Shown in pieces: positions 47,023-57,192 of a DNA stretch of 64,000 nucleotides. The translations under genes were made by a program, and so were the position numbers. Position 1 is the first letter of the stretch; each line of letters opens with the position of its first letter. Under the pieces are notes generated by a model. The model saw only the letters and a list, made by a program, of their open reading frames with translations, was not told the DNA's origin and did not search any database. Location: positions 139,601,001 through 139,665,000 of the forward strand of contig CM060831.1 in NCBI GenBank assembly GCA_030762175.1, in the 5' to 3' direction. The DNA is from Metallyticus violacea (lineage: Eukaryota > Arthropoda > Insecta > Mantodea > Metallyticidae).

Positions 47023-47249
47023 GGTACACAGGATGAGTGCTAAGTGCGGCAATTCCAAGTTAATCTGATCAACTTTTTGAAGAAATATAAATGAAATATT
47101 TTCATTTTACAACATACCTCCTATTAACTTCATTACGCTATGAATTCACAACTTAATGTCTTAAGAGTTTTTTTCTGTCAGCTTCTGCGGCCGTTGTAGT
47201 GCGGTTGTTCTTAGTTTTTGGGTTTCGCCAAGTCACTGGAGCTGACCAG

Positions 47250-47998
47250 CCTTCCAGCTCTGAGGAGAGCACATCAGCACTTCCAGCACATCAGCTCCAC
47301 ATCTTGTGGGACTGCAAAATCTTGAAGAAAGAGCGAGAAATATTCCGGAAAGATGTAGCAAAAATAACTAGGAGATAGCTAATAGACAATAGTGAACTTG
47401 TTCCAAAATATAATAAACAGTTTAAAACGTTTGTAAACAGTATAAAATTTGACAGCTTTCATATTATTATTGATTTATTTATGGACGCTCTTTAACATCT
47501 CAGGGCATCAGCGTCCCATTCAACTCAGGGCATGAAACGGCCGACAAATTTTGCTCAGGGGCCTCTCTTTCAGGCTTGAGGTTCTTTAACGTGCCGTAAA
47601 TGTACGACACGGGACCCACGGCTTTACTTCCCTTCCGAAGGAAGCCATACTTGGGATTTTTACGCCCGAAAAAATCCATCGATCCTGGCCGGGTTCGAAC
47701 CCGCGATCTTGGATTTAGGAGGCAAGTTGACAGCTTTCAAATTAATACAAATTGACTAATAGGATAGAAAATGTGGTGACTGAGCTTGATAATGTAAATA
47801 ATGTAAAAGCATACATATATAACCAATTTCGGCAATCTTCAAAATATGATTAGGTTAGAATAAGAATGAAACGGTGTTCAAAAATAGTACTAAGGATGAC
47901 ATGTAACAATGAAATGATAGGAATGCATGTAGTGTTATTAATTATTATAGTAATGGAGCATGCAGTAAATAAAGAAGATTAAAAAAATAAATAAAGGC
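47250..47998 (+). mobile_element. LINE family J 3' end, copy 1 (with SINE inside)
   Basis: The C-terminal coding end reads HQLHILWDCKILKKEREIFR, then NSELVPKYNKQF, corresponding to the terminal zinc-motif region of Jockey-like ORF2 (VEHILWDCPLLKKER). It is followed by a 3' UTR ending GGAGCATGCAGTAAATAAA and an A-rich tail. The same coding block and 3' UTR recur at 54610-55143. A SINE A is inserted at 47462-47726. Confidence 0.82.
47462..47726 (-). mobile_element. SINE family A, 5'-truncated, inside LINE J
   Basis: Lacks the first ~35 bp of the head (including the A box) but keeps the B box and body. Target duplication TTGACAGCTTTCA is perfect over 13 bp at 47449-47461 and 47727-47739. The truncation at the 5' end is what LINE-driven target-primed reverse transcription typically produces. 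Confidence 0.93.
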
Positions 47999-48049
47999 AA
48001 ACTCGGAAGCTAAGAAGATATACATTTGAAAGTTTCATTTTCAAAAATG

Positions 48050-48185
48050 TTTCTTTTCACTCCTCCTTTTCCTGCTCCTCATCATAATCAGTAAATTTTT
48101 TCCCCCGAAGTTCTTTCTTCGATTTAGAGAATGCAATATCTGAAGTGAGTGTTCTATTTCCTGGAGGCCACACTCCTCCACTGTA
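48050..48185 (-). mobile_element. mariner transposase C-terminal fragment
   Basis: Minus frames give ATVEECGLQEIEHS, then after a frameshift LTSDIAFSKSKKELRGKKFT and DYDEE. This corresponds to the AI-ECGFQEIEHPPYSPDLAPSDF-LF--LKKELRGK-F-DDEE part of mariner transposases. Confidence 0.6.
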
Positions 48186-48639
48186 GCTTCGGTAACAGTA
48201 GGCATAAAAATGTACTGAATGATGGACATTGTTAAGCATTCCTCGCTTGTACTCCTTTGTGACTTCCCGCACGTTAACTTAATGCTCTGCGTGCATAGTG
48301 ATATTTATATGATTAGAGTCTATCAACAGAATTCCCGGTGCAGATTTGTTGTACATTGGCAGATTATAGAACAATTTGATAATTTAATTATTTAATATAC
48401 AGTGTGTCTCACTGCAGGAATGAAGATATTAATATCAAAATTAGTAAGTTAAATACAATGTGTGAAGCACACTGACAGGTAAAACAGGAAGATACCAACA
48501 AATGAAGTTTTACACCTTTCTCTAGCTCACTTATGGTAGTGAAAAGTGCACGAAAGGAGAATCAAAGCGCCGCAGATGACGTTCAGTAGCAAAGGATAAA
48601 CAACGGGAGTGTAAATATCATAGAAATTAAGGTATATTT
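48186..48639. other. mim intron; no feature recognised
   Basis: No ORF or repeat family recognised. Confidence 0.4.
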
Positions 48640-48770
48640 AACTTATAGACTTAATAATTTTAAAGATAATTGGTTTACACATATACAAAGAATGACAGAT
48701 GACAATTTTCCCAAAATGATATGCAAACAGTCAAACGTGAACGGAAAAGAAGAAAGAATAAGACTTATTT
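48640..48770 (+). mobile_element. LINE terminal-region fragment
   Basis: The + frame reads YRLNNFKDNWFTHIQRMTDD, then NFPKMICKQSNVNGKEE, matching the motif W--HV-RM-D-RLPK-----P-GKR found after the reverse transcriptase in several insect LINEs. Very short. Confidence 0.5.
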
Positions 48771-48934
48771 CCAACGTACTTTTCATTTTCCAATGTTTAG
48801 ATACGTTTCGTATTCCTGTGACACCTATATCTGAATTATTTGGTCCCCTTACTAAGCGTCTTAACTGTCTTATTTTTAATTTTGATAAGTTGTAGTTATA
48901 TGGGATCATCACATCTGCAAAACATGTAAAGCTG

Positions 48935-49210
48935 ATTTTTTTAATTGATTTATTTATGTACGCTCTTTAACACCTCAGGTCATCAGTGTCCTATTTAACT
49001 CAGGGCGTGAAGCAGCCGACTAATTTTGCTCAGAGGTCTCTCTTTCAGGCTTGAGGTTCTTTTTCGTGCCGTAAATGTACGACACGGGACCCACGGCTTT
49101 ACTTCCCTTCCGAAGGAAGCCATACTTTCAGTTTTTACGCCCGAAAAAATCCATCGGTCCTGGCCGGGTTCGAACCCGCGATCTTGGGTTTAGGAGGCAA
49201 GTATGGTAAC
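48935..49210 (-). mobile_element. SINE family A copy with truncated head
   Basis: Body and B box intact, head broken right after the minus-strand GTTACCATACTTGCC, then an A-run on the + strand. The 5' A-box part is missing. Confidence 0.9.
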
Positions 49211-49288
49211 AAAAAAAAAAAAAAAAAAAAAAAAAAAAGGAATTAGGCAAGTATGGTAACAAAAAAAAAAAAAAAAAAGGAATTACCC
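49196..49288. repeat. tandem duplication of SINE edge plus A-tract
   Basis: GGCAAGTATGGTAAC followed by about 28 A, then GGAATTAGGCAAGTATGGTAAC-type sequence followed by about 18 A and GGAATTA. The unit spans the SINE head and an adjacent poly(A). It could reflect replication slippage or an assembly artefact. Confidence 0.8.
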
Positions 49289-50202
49289 ATTTTATTTAGA
49301 TGTTTTCCTTTAAATGCTTTCTGATAAATGGCCTATAGTACTCCGCAAGATTCGGAGGAGAATTCTATTCGACATTTTAAAGTTCTGTTTTGTAGAACAG
49401 AGAATTGTGTTGTATATTGAATTTCAATCTACAACACAATTACTACTAAATGGCCATTGGTTTGGAGTGTATACATCGACACATGAGCCAAGGGACGTTT
49501 GTGCACCTCTTTAATCCTAATTTTGTAGTGAGCTTTAGGGAGCCCTAGAATATTTCCTGCATCGTCATTAGCAGCATTTTAGTGATTGAATGCTCTCGGC
49601 GTTGCTTCGCCTAATTTGCACAATTTCATGGATTTGAAAACAGAAACCGAAACCTTCTCTACGACAGTAAATTCTGTTTCTTTTTAATTACCCAGAGAAA
49701 GATAAGAATTTGGCGGGAACAGATAACAAGGTAATCCTTCGTCGTGTCAACTTTCTCAAAGGACTATTGTAACAGAAAGCCTCAACGTTGCTGAGATTTC
49801 TTAGAGCTTCAGTCTCCTGTGCTTGAGTAGCTCTCAACAATTGATACGATCCCTTCGGTCAGCGTTTCCATAGGTCATTTCGTCACGATGATCATCTTTG
49901 GTGTTTTCTGTTCATAGGCGAAACTACTTAGCCTATTCCTAGAAGAAAAGCCTTTGGTAAATAACTTTATTACAGCACAGGACTCTGTTTTTAACATTAC
50001 AACAAACTGTTGTGTCACCTGTTAGTTAAACGAGCGCCATCAGGTAAATGACACGTAGATTGCCGTTCGTTAACCTCCCGATTGATACACCCGCAATGTT
50101 TTAAAAATAGGCGTGGAAACTTTTGGAAACATATGGAACTTATTTCCTAAATACTTCACTGGCTGCCCTGCGCCTTATCATTACCATTTCACTTTCAAAC
50201 TC
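49289..50202. other. mim intron; no gene recognised
   Basis: CpG-normal sequence; the + ORF 49314-49514 has no recognisable domain. Confidence 0.45.
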
Positions 50203-50479
50203 AGTCGGTCCTGGTGGAGTAGTGGTAACCATACTTGCCTTCTAAACCCAAGATCTGGGTTCGATCCCGGCCAGGATTGATGGATTTTTTCGTGAAAATC
50301 CTAAGAAAATCCTTGGAAGGGAAGTAAAGCCGTGGGTCCCGTGACGTATATTTACGGCACGATAAAGAACCTCAAGCCTGAAAGAAGAGGCCTCTGAGCA
50401 AAATTTTTCGGTAGTTTCACGTTCTGAATTGACCTGAGATGTTAAAGAACGTCCGTAAATACACTAAATCAACAAAAAA
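50203..50479 (+). mobile_element. SINE family A copy
   Basis: Head GTCGGTCCTGGTGGAGTAG, a B box GGGTTCGATCCC, body with AAGTAAAG and CCTCAAGCCTGAAAGA, tail CTAAATCAACAAAAAATT. A few small deletions relative to the reference copy. Confidence 0.92.
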
Positions 50480-51087
50480 TTACTTTCATTCTATTGTTAT
50501 AGCACATTGGTGTTTATGCTTTAAATGTTAGGCGGAAATATTTCTATGGAATCGTCCAAGAATAGAAACGCCGTCTTTTATTCGAATCAATGGAAAAAGT
50601 AACACAACTTATTGAGCAAAGTCTATCTGAATTATTGTTTGTGTGCTCCATCAAATTAGTCGACTTTCACTAACTACAATTCTTAGATGTGTCTCTTGCT
50701 ATTGAATATATTAAGTAATGGGTTTCATAGTTTTATCGCCCGTTTCACGGCTGTCAGAGCGCTAACTCCCAGCGCAATTGTTTGAAGTTCAATGAAAATA
50801 AGCAGGCGGGATATTTGGAAATGTTGCCTTCTTATATCTCTGTGTTTCTGTCATCATTTTTGAAAACTGTCATTCATATACGCCATTTCTTTAGAAATTG
50901 AGTAATTACCTCGCCTTATATTTTCTTCCAATGTGTGTATATTTGCTGCACGCACTTTATTTTTCAACTTTCCCAATAAACAAAAGTCGCATACAATCTG
51001 TATGTATTCCTGCATCTTTCTGCATTTATCGCATTCTCAAAAAAAGTAGGATCTATTCCTCTGTATGCATTTATTGCTCACCTTCCC
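50480..51087. other. mim intron; no gene recognised
   Basis: The upstream part of a 145-codon + ORF (50898-51335) lies here, but its second half is the SINE B, so the ORF is chance. Confidence 0.5.
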
Positions 51088-51364
51088 GACCGCCGAGGTC
51101 GTTAAGGTGCGGACTCGTGAGCGGGAGCTCTGGGGTTCGAATCCCGCCAGGACCGTACTCCCTGACTGAGGTTTTTTTTCCCAGATTTTCCTCAGACCTC
51201 ATAAATGGCAAATGTCGGAGAGGTACCTTAAACTTACGCCTGGAACGCTTCCTTCCTTTAAAAAGTCAATCCTTTCCCAATATATCATTTCATCTCATGC
51301 ATCATCAGTGTCCACCGCCTGTGGTGCCTCAGTAGTAAAAACAGGCGTTAAACGCTAATAAAAA
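51088..51364 (+). mobile_element. SINE family B copy, near full length
   Basis: Head CGCCGAGGTCGTTAAGGTGC, B box GGGGTTCGAATCCCGCC, body TTTTTTCCCAGATTTTCCTC and CATAAATGGCAAATGTCGG, 3' part CATCATCAGTGTCCACCGCC and tail CGTTAAACGCTAATAAAAA. Boxes are the best preserved of the family. Confidence 0.93.
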
Positions 51365-51599
51365 GGACCCCCATACACTGACTTAGGCTTCTCTGTACTC
51401 CAGTACCTGCGTTTTTTGTTTGCTTAAAAATGGCCATGTAAATGAAACCATGCTTCATCATATACAATATTAAGCGGGAATAAATTATTCTATCATAAAG
51501 GTTGCGTAATGTCCAATTACAGATATTTACCCAAATATCAAGATCCTTTGCCAGTAATTCAACAAATGTACCTTGACTTCTTCACAATATGAATTCGCT

Positions 51600-51790
51600 T
51601 GAGAATATATACACCCGAAAAGAGATTACTAAACTACTGTGGACTGTCCTTCCTCACCCACCATACAGCCTGGATCTGGCACCTTTTGATTTCCATCTCT
51701 TTGGTCACCTAAAAGATTCAATCTGTGAGGGGAAATTTGACGACGAGGAAGTCAGTATGATAATGGGTTTACACATACCGATTTCGCCAT
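51600..51790 (+). mobile_element. mariner transposase C-terminal fragment
   Basis: VLPHPPYSLDLAPFDFHLFG, then HLKDSICEGKFDDEEV, corresponds to the last-catalytic-Asp region of mariner transposases (PHPPYSPDLAPSDFHLFG). Pro to Leu and Ser to Phe changes lie inside the motif. The rest of the element is missing. Confidence 0.72.
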
Positions 51791-51850
51791 AAAACTAAGA
51801 ATGTCTTTTTTAGATTATTAGTGAAACTATTTTGTGCAGATTAGACCAGC

Positions 51851-51977
51851 GTACCTCAAGCCTGAAAGAAGAGACCTACGAGTAAAATTTACCGACCGTT
51901 TCACACTCTGAATTGAATGGGGACGCTGATGACCTGAGATGTTAAAGAGCGTCAAAAAAAAAAAAAAAAAAAAAAAA
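51851..51977 (+). mobile_element. SINE family A, 3' part only, with target duplication
   Basis: Only the last ~110 bp of the family (from ACCTCAAGCCTGAAAGA) plus a poly(A) of about 24. Target duplication AGACCAGC lies at 51843-51850 and 51978-51985. Strong 5' truncation. Confidence 0.88.
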
Positions 51978-51985
51978 AGACCAGC

Positions 51986-52793
51986 TTACAGTGGCTTGTG
52001 GAGCGTACCGAAATTGGATGTTTATGGGATGCTCTCCTGTATAGTTATGGAACCATTTTCTAGTTACGGGTCAGAAGAAATGCTTAATTTAAAAGCAATA
52101 TATGGGTATAACGGTCTTCCCTTTTTCCCTGCTAACACGCAACGGCACGAGTAAGGAGGGGTGAACAATAAATAGATGAAAAAACATAGGAAAGAAAAAA
52201 AAGGGGATAAGAACGTGCAATAGAACAGGGGGGGGGGGATGCGAGGAGTAAGCGAAGCAAAACCGAATATGATATTAGATTATCTCTGTGACTAAGGAGT
52301 AGAACCTGCCTACCATCTGAAGTATTTCTGAGAGTAAAAGGCTAATGCGAGGTAATTTAAAGCCTTAATGTGCTGCCGTTCGTTTGTGCCATCGTAAATT
52401 TATTTAGCACTAAATCGCTGTTTAAAAGCTTCTAAACGCTTTTTTATTTTGGAAACTGGAAGGATGTATTATGAAAATAAACTTTCATCCACTGCTTCAA
52501 AGGATGAATTATGAAAATACATTTTCGCATTTTAAACAACTTTTTTGGAATATCATCCAGCATTCTGTTTACAGTTTTGGTAACTTCTTTTTAGAATTTT
52601 CATTACCGGAGTTTACTAATACCACATTATAAGGAGACACAGCAGGGACAGCTTGAGTATTTCGCACGTCACGAAACTGGTTTACTACCTGTATTTTTCC
52701 TCCAGATGACTGCATAAAAGTATCACATAATTGATTAAAAGCTGAAAATGCTTATTACTACTTAATAAATTAAACATCTATCAGGCACATGTA
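51986..52793. other. mim intron; SINE C remnant and poly-G, no gene
   Basis: Includes a run of about 10 G near 52230 and, at 52325-52410, words of the SINE C body (TGAGAGTAAAAGGCTAATGC, GGTAATTTAAAGCC, TTTGTGCCATCGTAAATTTA). Confidence 0.55.
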
Positions 52794-53889
52794 CGAGGAT
52801 AGCTGCACAAGCTTCCGACCTAACAATTTTCTAGGTATGATAAAGACAAAAACCACATTTAGTTACCCTTTATTGCAATACACTTCTTACATCTTTGAAT
52901 ACCCATCACTTCTTCGTCACAGGTCAGTTACCTTCCTCGAAGGCCCTTCTTGAGTTTTGAGAAGAGAAAATAGTCACTGGGAGTTAGATCTGCACTGGGG
53001 TGGATGGTCAATGTCCTTGAAGCCACATTTCTTCACAGCTTCCTTTGCAACAAGAGCTGTGTGCAAAGGCGCGTTGTCGTGAAGAAGACGCGCTTGTCAT
53101 TGAAGAATATTCCTTCACAGTCCCAAAAGATTATGGCAATGAGCTTGTTGGTTGACTGAGTGACCTTGGCGGACTTTAGAGGCGCTGCTTCGCCGGTTTA
53201 CGCCACTCTATTGATTCTCCTTTGGACAAGGGATCATAGTAGAGGACCATAGTTTCATCTCCTGTAACAATGGTTTGCAAAACTTCTCTCTCATTGCCAC
53301 GGCAGAGCTCCAAAAATGCCTGATAACAGATAACTCGTTGCTGCTTTTGAACTGAGGAAAGAAATCAAGGCACCCATCTTGCACTAACCTTATTCTTGTT
53401 TAAATGTTCATGAATAATTCGAAATACTGTTGTTATAGAAAGGCCCAACCTTGCTGCTATTTCTGTAACTTTGAGCCGCCGGTCTTCCATAATTTATACT
53501 TCCCCAAGAGCGATGTTTTCAGGAGTGAGCACCTCCAAGAGCTGACCTGCACGCTCTTTGTCTTCAATGCTTTCTCGGCCCATTCGAAAAAGTATGGCCC
53601 ATACTTTTACGGTAGAATATGAGGGGGGTGCTTCCCTATATACACCGTCCAATCGCTGTTTAATTTCATTTGAAGTCCCTCTTTTGTGAAGACGTTAATA
53701 ACAGCTCGAAACTCCATTTTGAACATGTCACAATCTTCTACACATAGCCTGCTTTATGCAATATATCTGAACAACTGAACAAAGCGGAGCGGAGGCTACA
53801 GATGCAATTATTTACTTAACAGATAAGGTATGACACCAGACAAGGGTTTTATGCAGGCGATAACCCTTATCGGGGAGGACATACCCTCG
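52794..53889 (-). mobile_element. mariner family V, internally deleted copy 2
   Basis: Begins CGAGGATAGC after TA (52792-52793) and ends near CCCTCG, where TG replaces the expected TA. Minus frames carry an N-terminal part (about 53720-53400) like that of copy 1; then IVTGDETMVLYYDP (first catalytic Asp, about 53285-53240), KLIAIIFWDCEG, GIFFND and immediately VFFHDNA. The segment that copy 1 retains (NGEYY...GKLSGG) is deleted here, while the segment deleted in copy 1 is kept. Multiple stops. Non-autonomous. Confidence 0.85.
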
Positions 53890-54078
53890 TGTGTCATTGG
53901 AACCCAAATAATTATTGTCCATTGTAAGCATTCTACTTGTGCTAAAGTTGTGAGTCAACAGGTTGGTGATGGTTGGCGACTATGTTGGCATTACTCTATA
54001 CTTCGCGAGCTAATTTGGATGCAAAAAAGATAAACATTATTTCTGACATGTGCTTTTATTAACATCCACTATTAATTT

Positions 54079-54420
54079 ATGATGAAGACTACAGTGAATA
54101 AATCTGAAACCACACGCACGATGGACAAAACACGAATATTTTTAACGAAGGAAAGAATGAATGAAATCGGAGTCGGTCTAGACCGTTCACCACAAAAATC
54201 AGTAGCTCAGCTGCACAACAGACAAACGTTTCTCCATCTTCTGCAAGAAAAGCTACAAAATTTCTAAATTTAAAAGCATACAGGCATCAGGATTTGCTAG
54301 AAGGTGATCCAGTTCAAACAAATGGTTTGTGAAGGAGCGTGACAGAAGCAGAATTTTAGTTGAAGAGCTTAGAGTGGCAATATATTCTCGCGATATGAAG
54401 CGACACTTTTAACATGAACT
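54079..54420 (+). mobile_element. HTH-type DDE transposase fragment
   Basis: LTKERMNEIGVGLDRSPQKS followed by VAQLHNRQTFLHLLQEKLQN fits the V-ERI-EI---LE-SPRKS-R-L--ETG-S----R--KLLKL segment of insect QDGAPPH-type transposases. Downstream frames (RDRSRILVEELR) are less clear. Confidence 0.5.
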
Positions 54421-54609
54421 CAAATAAGGTTTGTGATCCATTTGTGCTTGAGATGATGCTCTAGCTATTTCCCAGGGGACAGACCCTCCTCCCACACACA
54501 CAGAGATTTGAAATTTGTTGATTAGACCATCTGTGTTAGTCATCGTATACAGTTCCTGGTCTATCTCCTTTGAGTGCTTTGCTTGATGTCGAATTGTTGT
54601 TTTACTTTC
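54421..54609. other. mim intron; no feature recognised
   Basis: Short AT-rich stretch between transposon fragments. Confidence 0.35.
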
Positions 54610-55143
54610 TTCCCTTCAAAATAGCAGAGGACCCAGCAGGTATATGCCTGGAGGGCATACAAACAGTGGAAAACATCTTATTGAATTGCTACATCTTGAA
54701 GAAAGAGCGGGAAATACTCCAGAAATTTGTAGGACTTTGTTCTAAAATTTAATAAACAATTTCCAAAATTTGTAAATATCAATTTTGACACTTTTAAAAT
54801 CAACACAAATTGACTAATAGGCTAGAAAATGGGGTGTAACAGTGAAATAGTCTAAAAACGGCCATTGGTATTAAATTTTGAATAATATAACTATTGAAAT
54901 TTTATAAATAACATAACCGCCTACTTGACTAAGAATGTTAATGCAATTGATTTAAAGCAATAATTTGCATATAGTACCAATTTCGACTATCTACAAAATA
55001 TGACTATAAGGTTAGAATAAGAATGTAACAGTGTTAAGAAATAGTATTAAGGATAACATGTAACAGTAAAATAATAGCAGTGGATGTAGTATTACTAATT
55101 ATTATACTAATGGAGCATGCAGTAAATAAAATTAAAAAAAAAC
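54610..55143 (+). mobile_element. LINE family J 3' end, copy 2
   Basis: Codes GIQTVENILLNCYILKKERE, the counterpart of copy 1 at 47.3 kb. The 3' UTR shares AACACAAATTGACTAATAGG, ACCAATTTCG and TTAGAATAAGAATG, and ends GGAGCATGCAGTAAATAAAA with an A-rich tail. It has roughly 100 bp more UTR than copy 1. Confidence 0.82.
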
Positions 55144-55987
55144 CTGTAAAAATAGTGTAATCGTGGATTCGAAAAGCACATGTTTTTCCGTGTATAGTAC
55201 GAAAATGCAAACATTTATTCCTTTTGTACGTGTTTCGCACGTATTGCAAGAACTTCAAGCCCTCAACATCGTCATACTATATGCCAGTTCGAACATAAAC
55301 GCTGGCCGCTGAAAATTAACTCCATGATGCAGAGTTGCGGTACACTGACCCATAGGCGCACTCTTGATTACGTCAAGAGACACAGTCCGGTTTGTCCCGT
55401 TTCAAATGTCTTCTCTTTCCTTCTCGCCGCGCAACCTAGACCTCGACGTTGTAAGGTTACAGTTGCACTTTTCTCCAAATGTCCAGTTACGTTGTCTGGG
55501 CAAATATCTTCCCAGTACGCATATATCTTCGTTTCACTCATGAAGATGTCCGTATTAGGTATAAAGACGCTAATGGTGAACAACAACCCCCCCCCCCCCC
55601 AGCGGGTCTGATCAAGAAAATGCCCCACTTCACGTTATGTGTGATATTTTTATCGCAATAAACCAGAATATTTACGTTTCTTGTGATAATTAAGAATAAA
55701 TCCAGAATATAAGAAGAAATGTATATTTTAAATTTTGTTCAATTATGCCTGCTTCCTCTCGTTTCTTGTCCCATGGCTGACCTCAGTATCTTTGCAATGT
55801 ACACCCCTCCCAGTAAATAGAAGGGCATGCTTAAAACAATATTTATGGCTGTGAAAATTAACTTTTCAATATTACAAACTCTTTAATCGAAAATCAGTAA
55901 CAAGCAACTGGTAACTTCCGAATATTTCTTTTTGACAAGTTTGCTTAAGAACGCATTTAATTTCAACCACAGAGCTACCCATCGCTA
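55144..55987. other. mim intron; unrecognised overlapping ORFs
   Basis: ORFs on both strands at 55324-55661 overlap. The minus one (55628-55368) has a balanced composition (WEDICPDNVTGHLEKS) and may derive from a repeat protein, but no family was recognised. A C-run (about 55588-55600) gives poly-Pro shadows. Confidence 0.4.
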
Positions 55988-57192
55988 TTAGGGGTCTTCT
56001 AAAAGTTCTCGACCTGGCTCAAAGATGTCTTGAAAATGACCAAATCACTATATAGTTGTTAAGATCATCCTTTAGATGGCGCTGTTAAGTTTTAGGCGCG
56101 TAACTGTAGTCACTTGTTTGTGACGATCATGTAAACAAACTAGTGTTAACATTTTCTACAAAATGGACAAAAACTGAAATACGAGCTGTGAAACAGTACT
56201 TTGTTTTGAAGTGTTTAACCCCAACAGAAATACAAAAGAAGTTATAATATACATTAAAGGATTCTTCCTCTTCGTGTTCGAGGGTTAAAAAATGGGCTGC
56301 TGAATATAAGCGTGAACGTACATCCAATCAAGACGGTGAGCGCCCAGGGCGTCCCAAAACTGCAACGACCGACGAGATTGTGACAATGCCTATTGAAGGT
56401 ACCGGAGTTGGCTGACATTGCAAAGACCTGGATATGCAATTTACACGAAATTTTGGATATAAGAAAGCTGTGTGCTCAATAGGTGCTGCGTTTTTTAACA
56501 GTGCACCAAAACGCATTTGAATGAATTTTCGCAAGATTGCTGAGACTTGTTTAAACGCAATCCAGTGAGTTTCTTCGACGTATCAATGACAGAGACGAAG
56601 GAGCAGTCCAAAGAGTGGGTGGCAACAGGTGAAAGTGCACCAAAGAAAGCAAAAGCGGTTCCTTTTGCAGGAAAAGTAATGGCTGTGGTTTTCTGGGATT
56701 TTCATGGTGTGATGCTCGTAGACTACCTCCAAAAGGTCAGAACCATCATTGGAACATTACGCTTCACCACTGGACCAACTGAAGGATGCTTATTCAAGGT
56801 AATCGTCTACACCTTGCGAAAAAGAAAATTCCTTTCAAAACGATAATGCGCCTTCATCCACCTCTGAGAACGTTGCTGCAAAACTGTATAAACTTCCCTT
56901 TCAAGTGCTTCCACATCCGCCATATTCGCCGCATTTGGCTCCCAGTGATTACTTTTTGTTCCCAAGCCTGAAGAAATGCCTGGATGAACGAAGATTCACA
57001 TTGAATGATGAGGTTGGAGCTGAAACAGGCGCTTATTTTTCGCAACTGGTCAAACCTTATTCTACCGGGGGTATTAAACTTTTGGAAAGTTGTTGGACTA
57101 AATGAATTGATTTGCATGGTGACTATGTTAAAAAATAAAATAAGCATTTATCTAAAATCTTGTGTTTTCTTGGTCAGGTCGAGAGCCTCTCG
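55988..57192 (+). mobile_element. mariner family W, copy 2
   Basis: About 1205 bp between TA dinucleotides. The left end has TTAGGGGTCTTCTAAAAGTT and CTCGACCTGG; the right end, reverse complemented, has CGAGAGGCTCTCGACCTG. The transposase frame begins near 56163 (MDKN-TEIRAVK-YF-L), runs through SSSCSRVKKWAAEYK and SNQDGERPGRPKTATTDEI, and continues as TETKEQSKEWVATGESAPKK at about 56585, then VFWDFHGVMLVDYL. After a gap it continues VLPHPPYSPHLAPSDYFLFP (about 56905-56962) and FTLNDEVGAETGAYFSQL. The Asp before LAP is His here, but the later Asp (APSD) is kept. Stops and frameshifts; inactive. Confidence 0.9.

Noticed and set aside
50898..51335. 145-codon + ORF
   Set aside because: Its second half is the SINE B head and body; the first half has no domain.
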